Positions 57,100 through 64,000 of a stretch of 64,000 bases of DNA are shown here, in pieces. The DNA is from Halovivax ruber XH-70 (GTDB lineage Archaea > Halobacteriota > Halobacteria > Halobacteriales > Natrialbaceae): positions 2,418,001 through 2,482,000 of the forward strand of contig NC_019964.1 of NCBI RefSeq assembly GCF_000328525.1, read 5' to 3'. The stretch's first letter is position 1, and each line of letters begins with the position of its first letter. The position numbers and the translations under genes are program-made. The notes beneath the pieces are model-generated. The model was given only the letters and a program-made list of their open reading frames with translations. It was not told the origin of the DNA and made no database searches.

Positions 57100-57690
57100 G
57101 TGGTTTCGTTCCTGATACCTTACGGAACCGGTGAGGGCCAGACAGAGAAAGTGGCTACCCACATCGGCGATGCGATCGCGAAGCGTGGACACGATGTCAC
57201 CGCAGTGGACGTCAACGAGATGGCTCCGGACGTTGTCGTCGATGACTTCGAGGCGGTGCTCGTCGGGGCGTCCGTCCACGCCGGCAACCACCAGACAGCG
57301 GTTGCCAACTTCGTCCGAACGAACCAAGACGGACTGGCGGTGAAACCGACCGCGTTCTTTCAGGTGTCACTCTCGTCGGCGAGCGAAGACGGACGGGCGC
57401 AGGCTGCTGAATACGTCGAGAAGTTCGTCGAGGACACCGGGTGGCATCCAGATCGAATCGGCCTCTTCGGCGGCGCGTTGCGCTACTCGAAGTACGGATT
57501 CCTCAAGCGATTGTTCATGAAACAGATCGCCAAACGGACCATGTCCGACCTGCCTGACGCGGACACCGCTGGAGACGTCGAATTCACGGACTGGCACGAG
57601 GTCGAGGCGTTCGCCGCCGATGTCGCCTCGTTCGTCGAAGGTCGGCTCGGACAGACGCCTCCCTCGAAGGAGGGAAACGGGTCCACCTGA
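57100..57690 (+). CDS. Flavodoxin-domain protein, HemG-like
   Basis: 196 residues. The FMN loop YGTGEGQTEKVATHI and the later VGASVHAGNHQTAV place it with the flavodoxin/protoporphyrinogen oxidase HemG branch; C-terminal LFGGALRYSKYGFLKRLFMKQIAKR is typical of that branch and may contact the membrane. GTG at 57100 is the start. It may oxidise protoporphyrinogen or act as a general FMN reductase partner; heme genes are not adjacent. Confidence 0.85.
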   Translation: MVSFLIPYGTGEGQTEKVATHIGDAIAKRGHDVTAVDVNEMAPDVVVDDFEAVLVGASVHAGNHQTAVANFVRTNQDGLAVKPTAFFQVSLSSASEDGRAQAAEYVEKFVEDTGWHPDRIGLFGGALRYSKYGFLKRLFMKQIAKRTMSDLPDADTAGDVEFTDWHEVEAFAADVASFVEGRLGQTPPSKEGNGST

Positions 57691-57751
57691 CAGTAGGTCG
57701 ACGGTCCCGCGTGGCGGGCGTGCTAGTTGTGGAGACTGCCCAGCGGCAATT

Positions 57752-58759
57752 TTAGGTCCGTTCGACGAGGAACTTTTCGAGCGGCCAGCGGGGCGTGTGC
57801 CCCGCTTCTTCCGCGGCGTAGCCGAGCCGAAACAGGTGCTGGGGCAACGCGTCGTCGGCGTCGAGGAGCGTAGCGAGTTCCGCCCGCATCGCCGGTCGTT
57901 CGAGAATTTGGCTCATCGGGTGGACCGCGACCCCCTCGGCCGACGCGGCCAGGGCCAATCGCTGAAAGCTCCGGCCGGTCTCGACTCGCACCGTCGGCGC
58001 GTCCGAATCCGTAGTCAGCACGGCGACGATCGGAGCGCTTCGGACGAGTTTCGAGTTCTTCTGGGCCTCGCGACTCCCCACGTTCAGGTGGCTGACGACC
58101 GCCTGGCCGATTCGCGCCTTCAGCCAGGAATCGCCGAGGGCACCGGTTCCAATCCAGTACCCCAACTCCCTCCGGTACGCCGAGTCCGCCAGCTGTCGCT
58201 GGTCGGCTTCGGCCTGTAACGCCGCGATCGACTCGTTCAGCTCGGGATCGGCTACTAGGCGCACGGAAACGTCGTCCTCGATCACGCACGCCCGCAACTG
58301 CTCCAAGAGCGCGTCGGAGACGGCAGTGGCCTCGAATGGGAGATGGTTCGTCGTTCGTTCCGTAATCGCGCCGAACAACCCGAATGAACGGTCCGATGGC
58401 GGTTTGGCATCCGGACGCAACGTCACGACCGATATTGGAGTGGCGTCATCGTGATATTCGATCTCGTAACCGAGATCGAAGTGTGCCGCGGCGATGCACA
58501 GGTTCTCGATCGCACACCCGAGGCTTACGTACAACTCCCGCTTGTCCGGATCGGCTGCATCCAACCAGCGGTCCTCGGCGGCGTGGATCTCGATCGAACC
58601 GCCGTCGACCGTGAACGCCCAGGGCTGGGAGTTGTGACTCGAAGGTGCCAAAATCGCGTACCGGAGGAGGAACCGAGCCCGTTTCTCGATCGACCCGTCA
58701 GCTGGGAATTCCGCGGCGTCGATTCGCCACACGTCCTTCGTCAGGTCGTGGGTATCCAT
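57752..58759 (-). CDS. Nitroreductase-like FMN-binding protein (Acg family)
   Basis: 335 residues. The N-terminal LLRYAILAPSSHNSQPWAF and internal ITERTTNHLPFEAT, then ALAASAEGVAVHPMSQILE fit the Acg/nitroreductase-fold family. These bind FMN but often lack reductase activity, possibly storing flavin. ATG at 58759; the upstream frame continues but loses coding character. Converges with the flavodoxin gene, 60 bp apart. Confidence 0.85.
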   Translation of the reverse strand: MDTHDLTKDVWRIDAAEFPADGSIEKRARFLLRYAILAPSSHNSQPWAFTVDGGSIEIHAAEDRWLDAADPDKRELYVSLGCAIENLCIAAAHFDLGYEIEYHDDATPISVVTLRPDAKPPSDRSFGLFGAITERTTNHLPFEATAVSDALLEQLRACVIEDDVSVRLVADPELNESIAALQAEADQRQLADSAYRRELGYWIGTGALGDSWLKARIGQAVVSHLNVGSREAQKNSKLVRSAPIVAVLTTDSDAPTVRVETGRSFQRLALAASAEGVAVHPMSQILERPAMRAELATLLDADDALPQHLFRLGYAAEEAGHTPRWPLEKFLVERT

Positions 58760-59083
58760 AACACGACATTCGACCAGGTATCGTTTCAGTGTACTGCCGG
58801 ACGGGATGTCGAACGAGTTCGATACGGAGCCGTCGCCAGAACTGCACCGCGATTCGGATCGTGCACTGGACGTGATCACCGCGGCTCCCGTCAGACCGAC
58901 TCCTTCTACGGTCGGTGACTCGCCGCGCAGCAATCAGGGTGCGGTGACATGTCTCGGTACCACAGTTCGTCACCCCCACTCGGGCAGCTCGGAGAATCCG
59001 AAGGAGGGACGTGTCTCTCAACGAGATAACGGGTACACCACCGTCTTATACCGGACGTTCACGTACTGGTATCGCATCGAACC
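58760..59083. other. Divergent intergenic region
   Basis: About 320 bp between the nitroreductase-like gene and the serine hydrolase. It holds the promoters of both; CTTATACC near 59044 is a TATA-like box upstream of the serine hydrolase ATG. No coding sequence was recognised. Confidence 0.45.
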
Positions 59084-61024
59084 ATGGACTCCCGCTCGCG
59101 CCGATCTGTTCTCGGCGGACTCGCCGCTCTCGGAGCAGCAAGCGTTTTTGCTCCTCCAATCACCAGTGAAGAAAACGCGGCTCTACCCTGTGCGCAAACA
59201 GATGACGGACATCTGGCCAATCCGGACGCGTTCGAGTCCTTTCTCGACGGTCTGGTAACCGCCCAGTTGGAGGCCCACGAGATACCGGGTGCCACGGTCG
59301 CCGTCGTTGACGGCGACGAAACGTTTGCGAAGGGATACGGGTTCGGCGACCTCGAATCGAGAACGCCAGTTCGGGGCAACGAAACGCTCTTTCGCATCGG
59401 TTCGCTGTCGAAACTGTTCACCTGGACTGCCGTGATGCAAGGCGTCGAACGGGGACGGCTCGAACCCGACGTCGACGTTACCCGGTACCTCGACGAGGTC
59501 GAAATTCCCGCGACGTACGAGCAACCGATCACACTTGACCACCTCGGGACGCACACGGCCGGATTCGAAGATCGGGCCCACGGGACGTTCGTGGTGGACA
59601 AGACCGATCTCCAACCACTGGAGCAGTCCCTCGTCGAATCGCAACCTGCTCGCGTCCGGCCGCCGGGTCAATTCACCGCCTACTCGAACTACGGTGCCGC
59701 GCTGGCGGGCCACATAGCCGCAACGACTGCCGGGACGTCGTTTCAGCGGTACGTCGACGAGAAGATATTCGAACCGCTCTCGATGTCCCGGAGCACGTTT
59801 ACCCAGCCGGTCCCGGACGATCTTCGTATCGATCTTGCAACGGGGTACACAGCCACGGACGGCGGGTACCAGGATGGTGACTTCGAGTTCGTCGGCATGC
59901 CGCCAACGGGTGCGATGAGTACGACCGCGACCGATATGGCACGGTTCGTCCGGGCCCACCTTCAGGACGGAACCGTCGATACCGGACAGCTCCTCGACTC
60001 GGAAACGATCACAGAGATGCACCGACGGCGATTCGCGAACGACGACCGAGTGAACGGGATGGCATTCGGCTTTTACGAGATGAGTCGCCACGGGGTGCGC
60101 GTGATCGGTCACGCCGGTGACACGCCGACGTTTCACAGTCTCCTCTTTCTCCTCCCAGATCACGACGTTGGGGCGTTCGTTGCGTACAACAGCCCGGGAG
60201 GAGTCGACGCTAGAGAGGAGTTCATCGACGAGTTGGTCGACCGATACTTCTCCATAGACGAACCACCAGTTGCGGTTCCAGATAGCCGGCCGACGCGCGA
60301 ATCGGACCTGGTGGGGACGTATAGATCGCTCAGGAGGCCCTATACGACCTCCGAGAAGTTCATCGGGTTCGGCGAGACCGTCTCCGTCTCGATCGACGAG
60401 CGAGGACGGCTAGTTACGACGAACGCCGGGGAAACGAAGCGGTGGGTCGAAGAAGAGCCGCTCTTCTTCCGGGAAATCCGCGGCCCCGACCAGCTCGCAT
60501 TCCGCGAGACAGACGGAGCCGTCACGCATCTCTTTCTGGGGAGCCGACCCCCCTCAGCCTACGAGCGGCTCTCGATCCTGGAGCGACCGCGGGTTCACGG
60601 TGCGATCATCGCCAGCTCGGTACTCACGTTCGTGGCCTCCCTGGTCGGCTGGTCCGGCGCAGCCCTCCGTCGCCGGTATCGTGGCGCTGGACGATCACGG
60701 GACGATTCGCTGCTACGGTTCGCACGGTGGACTGGCGGCCTCGCAGCCGCCTGTTTCCTCCTCTTTCTCGTCGGTTTCGTGGCAGGACTGGCGGTGCGAC
60801 CGACCGAGTTCCTGTACGGAGATCGGCTCCTGTTCCGGCTCCTCACGATCCCCTCACTCCTCGGTGCAGCAGCGAGCATCGTGACGGCCGTCCTGGCCGG
60901 CATTGCAATTCGGACGCGAGCGTGGGGCCCCTTGTTGCGAATCTCTTATATGGTGGTCGCTCTCGCCGCAATCGCGTTCACGGCATTGCTCTGGTACTGG
61001 AACCTCCTCTGGTATCAGATGTGA
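59084..61024 (+). CDS. Serine hydrolase (beta-lactamase/PBP fold) with membrane tail
   Basis: 646 residues. A Tat-type signal SRSRRSVLGGLAALGAAS opens the protein. The hydrolase domain (about 45-390) has the three class C motifs: SLSK (nucleophile Ser107, Lys110), YSN (Tyr200, Asn202) and HAG in place of KTG. A beta-rich lipocalin-like domain follows (about 405-500). The C-terminus (about 505-646) has four membrane helices. It acts outside the cell on D-amino-acid peptides, esters or a halophilic surface polymer; the substrate is unknown. Archaea lack peptidoglycan, so a beta-lactamase role is unlikely. Confidence 0.88.
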   Translation: MDSRSRRSVLGGLAALGAASVFAPPITSEENAALPCAQTDDGHLANPDAFESFLDGLVTAQLEAHEIPGATVAVVDGDETFAKGYGFGDLESRTPVRGNETLFRIGSLSKLFTWTAVMQGVERGRLEPDVDVTRYLDEVEIPATYEQPITLDHLGTHTAGFEDRAHGTFVVDKTDLQPLEQSLVESQPARVRPPGQFTAYSNYGAALAGHIAATTAGTSFQRYVDEKIFEPLSMSRSTFTQPVPDDLRIDLATGYTATDGGYQDGDFEFVGMPPTGAMSTTATDMARFVRAHLQDGTVDTGQLLDSETITEMHRRRFANDDRVNGMAFGFYEMSRHGVRVIGHAGDTPTFHSLLFLLPDHDVGAFVAYNSPGGVDAREEFIDELVDRYFSIDEPPVAVPDSRPTRESDLVGTYRSLRRPYTTSEKFIGFGETVSVSIDERGRLVTTNAGETKRWVEEEPLFFREIRGPDQLAFRETDGAVTHLFLGSRPPSAYERLSILERPRVHGAIIASSVLTFVASLVGWSGAALRRRYRGAGRSRDDSLLRFARWTGGLAAACFLLFLVGFVAGLAVRPTEFLYGDRLLFRLLTIPSLLGAAASIVTAVLAGIAIRTRAWGPLLRISYMVVALAAIAFTALLWYWNLLWYQM

Positions 61025-61126
61025 TCGGTGAGTAGCAATCGGTTTGGACTGTGCAAAGCGACACGGTCCTGGTTCTTCGCGGAATCGAATACGTCGTAGC
61101 CAGAATCCGTCCCAGCAGTCACGATG

Positions 61127-62578
61127 TCACGCCGTCGCCAGCTGTCCGAGCCCGTCGGCCGCCTGCGACTCGTCGTCGCCGTACGTGATCGTCACCTCGG
61201 TCCCGCCGGACGAGGGTTGGGCGAACGCGATGTCGCCGCCGGTGTTGGAGACGATCCAGTTGACGAGCCAGAGGCCAAGACCGGACCCGTGTTCGAGCGG
61301 CGTCTCCTCCCCGTCGATGATCGCGCGTCGATCGGCCTCGGGGATGCCTGGGCCGTCGTCGACGACCGTGAACTCGAGTCGGCTCGTTCCACCCGTCTCG
61401 ACGGTCTCGACTGCCACCTCGACGGTCGGGTCCGGGCACGGTGCGTGTTCGACCGCGTTGTCGACCAGTTCGTTCAGCGCCTCGACGATCCGGGCGTCGA
61501 CCGCCTGCAGCCCGGACTCCTCGACGTGAGAGTGAATCGAGGCGGACGGATACGTCGCCGTCGCCCGATCGACGACGGTGCGAACGGCCTCGGACGGATC
61601 GATCTGCTGGACCTCGGTGGGCCCTTCGAGCGTCTGTTCGAGGCCGCGAGCCTTGTCCGCGGTCGCGAGCAGATCGGTGATCTCGTTTCGGATGGGTTCG
61701 ACGTGGCCCTGGGCCAGCTCCGGCGCCTTCTCGGCGAGGAGATTGGCGTGGCCCTGAATCACCGTGAACGTGTTTCGCAGGTTGTGTCGCAGGACGCGAT
61801 TCAGGACCTGGATGCGCTGTTCGCGCTGGCGCTGTGTCGAGACGTCGCGGACGACGATGACGTGGCCGTCCTCGACCGCGGAGGAGGTAACCTCTTTGGG
61901 AAACGTCGTGCCGTCGGCTCGCCGACCGGTCAACCGACCGCGCCAGTAGCGCTGTTCGGTCAGTTTCGGGATCACCTCGCGTTCGATCGTCGCGAGCGAC
62001 TCGCTGGTGTAGAGACGATACCACGACTCACCCTCGAGGAGAGCTGGGCCAGGAAAGTCGTAGAGTTCGGCGTAGGCGTCGTTGACGTAGACGTGTTCAC
62101 CGTCCTCGATGATCGCCATCCCGTCCATCGAGCTGTCCATCGCGCGCGAGAGCCGAGTCGTCTCCCGGTTCTTCGCCGACAGCGATGCGTGGATGTGACC
62201 GACCATCGCGCCGAGGGCGCCTCCGATGGTGAACCCGAGGAGTCCGATCTGGAGATAGTCGACTGACCGGCCGAGACGCAACTCGACCAGCACGACCGCC
62301 CAGCCGGCAAATAGCGCACCGAAGACGGCGAAGAGGAGCGTCCCGGCAGCGACGAGTTCCGTGCGCCGCGGTGACGGTGACTCGTCGAACGTCCGGAACC
62401 CATCCCACAGCAGCGCGATCCCGACCAGCACGAGCAAAAACACGTCCAGGAGCACGAGCGACAGCGAACCCTCGTGGAAGGCCGCGTACGCGGCGGCGAC
62501 AGCCAGAAAGCCTCCACCGACGAGTGTCACCGAATGGTGACGGAGGGCACGGACGACTGGCTCCGGGGCGAAGCGCAT
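61127..62578 (-). CDS. Membrane-bound PAS sensor histidine kinase
   Basis: 483 residues. Four N-terminal membrane helices (about 16-36, 41-60, 74-98, 108-127), a PAS domain (about 140-250; SMDGMAIIEDGEHVYVNDAYAELY), the H-box with phospho-acceptor His265 (RVLRHNLRNTFTVIQGHANLL), and an HATPase with N-box NELVDNAVEHA, DDGPGIP and GSGLGLWLVNWI. A TATA-like AATTATACC occurs upstream on the minus strand. Signal and response regulator unknown. Confidence 0.92.
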   Translation of the reverse strand: MRFAPEPVVRALRHHSVTLVGGGFLAVAAAYAAFHEGSLSLVLLDVFLLVLVGIALLWDGFRTFDESPSPRRTELVAAGTLLFAVFGALFAGWAVVLVELRLGRSVDYLQIGLLGFTIGGALGAMVGHIHASLSAKNRETTRLSRAMDSSMDGMAIIEDGEHVYVNDAYAELYDFPGPALLEGESWYRLYTSESLATIEREVIPKLTEQRYWRGRLTGRRADGTTFPKEVTSSAVEDGHVIVVRDVSTQRQREQRIQVLNRVLRHNLRNTFTVIQGHANLLAEKAPELAQGHVEPIRNEITDLLATADKARGLEQTLEGPTEVQQIDPSEAVRTVVDRATATYPSASIHSHVEESGLQAVDARIVEALNELVDNAVEHAPCPDPTVEVAVETVETGGTSRLEFTVVDDGPGIPEADRRAIIDGEETPLEHGSGLGLWLVNWIVSNTGGDIAFAQPSSGGTEVTITYGDDESQAADGLGQLATA

Positions 62579-62695
62579 TCGGGGGTCTATCCGAGAATAT
62601 CACCACTATGGTATAATTGATGTGGCCAAATAGCGACGGCACCTACCGATCGATACCGGCCCAAGAACCATCTGTATCGGCGACAAACGGGCAAT

Positions 62696-63709
62696 ATGGA
62701 CGTCGTTCATCTCGCACTGGCAGACACACTGCTCACGGTAACCGGGACGGGAGCCGATGCGTCGCGTCGAACCCGTTCGCTGGACGCCGGGCGACTGGAG
62801 TGTGTCGCCAGTCCACCGACCGACCCCACCACCGTGTTCGTCGGAACGTTCGATGGCGGTGCAGTTCGACTCACGGACGAGGGCGTGGAGTCGCTCGACG
62901 TCGGCGGTGAGCTCGATGGTGGCGACGATCCAGTCACGGCCCTGGCGATCTCGCCGCACGACCCGGATACCGTGTACGCTGGAACGGAGCCGAGTCGGCT
63001 CTACCGCTCTCGCGACGGCGGCGAAACGTGGACACACCTCGCTGGAATCGCCGACCTCCCCTCGGAGCCGGAGTGGTTCTTCCCACCGCGGCCGGACACC
63101 CATCACGTTCGCTGGATCGAGGTCGATCAGTTCGATCCGGATCGCCTCTACGTGGGCATCGAAGCGGGCGCGTTCCTGCTGAGTACGGACGGCGGCGAGA
63201 GCTGGCAGGAGCGACCACCGGGCGCACGACGTGACAATCACAGTCTGGAGACACACCCCGACCGAGAAGGACTCGTCTACGCCGCTGCAGGTGACGGGTT
63301 CGCCCGATCGACGGACGGCGGCGAAACCTGGGACCACCCGCAGGTCGGGCTCGACCACCGGTACTGCTGGTCGGTCGTCGCCGACCCCAGCGACCCCGAG
63401 TCGGTGCTCGTCTCGGCCGCCTCGGGTGCCTCGCAGGCCCACCGCCAGGGTACGGCCGACTCGTACGTCTACCGACTGCAAAGCGAGGACGCCTGGGAAC
63501 GCCTCGAGGGGACTGGCCTCCCGACGGGCGACGGCGTCGTCAGGGCCGTCTTCGCGACGACGGACGAAGCGGGCGTCGTCTACGGGGCGAACAACACCGG
63601 CCTCTACCGGTCGAGCGACTTCGGCGACAGCTGGCGACCCGTCCCGATCGAGTGGGACGACGCGTTCGAGACGCAGACGCCCCGTGGGATCGTCGTGCGG
63701 AGCGATTAG
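62696..63709 (+). CDS. BNR/WD40-type beta-propeller protein
   Basis: 337 residues, no signal peptide. Asp-box-like repeats recur: LYRSRDGGETWTHLAG, LSTDGGESWQERPP, STDGGETWDHP and LYRSSDFGDSWRPVP, a seven-bladed-propeller spacing as in sialidase/YCF48-like proteins. Catalytic residues of sialidase are not evident. Its cytoplasmic role is unknown; haloarchaea have several such WD40/YVTN/BNR-like proteins. The stop codon overlaps by 4 bp that of the converging gene. Confidence 0.85.
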   Translation: MDVVHLALADTLLTVTGTGADASRRTRSLDAGRLECVASPPTDPTTVFVGTFDGGAVRLTDEGVESLDVGGELDGGDDPVTALAISPHDPDTVYAGTEPSRLYRSRDGGETWTHLAGIADLPSEPEWFFPPRPDTHHVRWIEVDQFDPDRLYVGIEAGAFLLSTDGGESWQERPPGARRDNHSLETHPDREGLVYAAAGDGFARSTDGGETWDHPQVGLDHRYCWSVVADPSDPESVLVSAASGASQAHRQGTADSYVYRLQSEDAWERLEGTGLPTGDGVVRAVFATTDEAGVVYGANNTGLYRSSDFGDSWRPVPIEWDDAFETQTPRGIVVRSD

Positions 63710-64000
63710 GCGCCAACACCGGTATCTCCGTCCTCCGCAGCCGACACCCATTCGAACACGACGACCAAGGTGACCGCTTGCAGCGGGGCGATAAACAGCC
63801 CCGTAAGAAGTGTCCCGACGATCGGAACGCTCGCGAGCACCCAGGTACCAAGCCCGAAGAGGAGGATCAATCCGAAGAACGACCAGCCGTGTCCGAACGA
63901 GCGCTGATTACTCTCCCTGATCGCGACCGGGAGAGAACGGCCCGCGACGAGCAAAACGGGCGTCAGAAAGAGTCTGACGCCGACGACGGCCGCCACGATC
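63706..64000 (-). CDS. Membrane protein, DUF4013-like, cut by the window edge
   Basis: At least 98 residues, frame open to the window edge. Two or more helices are visible (FFGLILLFGLGTWVLASVPIVGTL and FIAPLQAVTLVVVFEWV). The end EWVSAAEDGDTGVGA and overall hydrophobicity suggest the C-terminal part of a DUF4013-type archaeal membrane protein. Function unknown. Confidence 0.65.
   Translation of the reverse strand, partial: IVAAVVGVRLFLTPVLLVAGRSLPVAIRESNQRSFGHGWSFFGLILLFGLGTWVLASVPIVGTLLTGLFIAPLQAVTLVVVFEWVSAAEDGDTGVGA

Noticed and set aside
59084-61024. Antibiotic-resistance beta-lactamase
   Set aside because: The motifs are class C-like, but archaea have no peptidoglycan target and the KTG motif is replaced by HAG; general serine hydrolase is safer.

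Overview
The window is chromosomal DNA from a haloarchaeon (class Halobacteria); genus cannot be fixed from the sequence alone. Evidence: high GC with G/C-rich third codon positions, strongly acidic proteins, archaeal-type ProS, EF-1alpha next to ribosomal protein uS10, HalOD1 and DUF7344 proteins, Tat-lipoprotein signals with twin arginines plus a lipobox, a PGF-CTERM surface protein, and many genes with a TATA-like box about 27 nt upstream of the start codon, as expected for leaderless transcripts.

Layout. 1-6.2 kb: tail of a gene, a Bat-like HTH regulator, a HalOD1 protein, a MacB/Lol-type exporter operon (ATPase plus two FtsX permeases with overlapping stop/start codons) and an AlaX editing hydrolase. 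6.3-14.7 kb: scattered single genes (HalOD1, proS, HIT, quinone oxidoreductase, Nudix, CBS, thioredoxin-reductase-like, HalOD1, DUF7344), with two long GA microsatellites. 14.8-19.1 kb: an AT-richer, gene-poor island with transposase remnants, a secreted protein whose Tat signal is broken by one base in an A-run, a small membrane protein and a FilR1-type regulator; it ends at a tRNA-Ala(CGC) gene. 19.2-25.1 kb: conserved housekeeping (rhomboid, uS10, EF-1alpha, homoserine dehydrogenase plus ACT protein, NifU-like, ROK glucokinase). 25.2-34.7 kb: PAS histidine kinase, a 1057-residue STAND-type regulator, SDR, BtrH-like protein, VOC protein, thioesterase, phenylacetate-CoA ligase. 34.9-39.8 kb: a Liv-type amino-acid/organic-acid importer operon with a natural LivH-LivM fusion. 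40-42 kb: PAC2 protein and an SPFH membrane protein.

42.1-53.1 kb is the most distinctive region: a 2834-residue multidomain surface protein co-transcribed with a SnoaL-like protein, then a Tat lipoprotein and a zinc-ribbon HTH regulator, all on the minus strand. The SnoaL and lipoprotein promoters share a nearly identical 29-nt element, so these genes look like one regulon. 53.2-64 kb: UspA, UvrA, a HemG-like flavodoxin, a nitroreductase-like protein, a serine hydrolase with a membrane tail, a membrane PAS histidine kinase, a BNR-repeat protein, and a membrane protein cut by the window edge.

No CRISPR array, rRNA or intact insertion sequence was seen.
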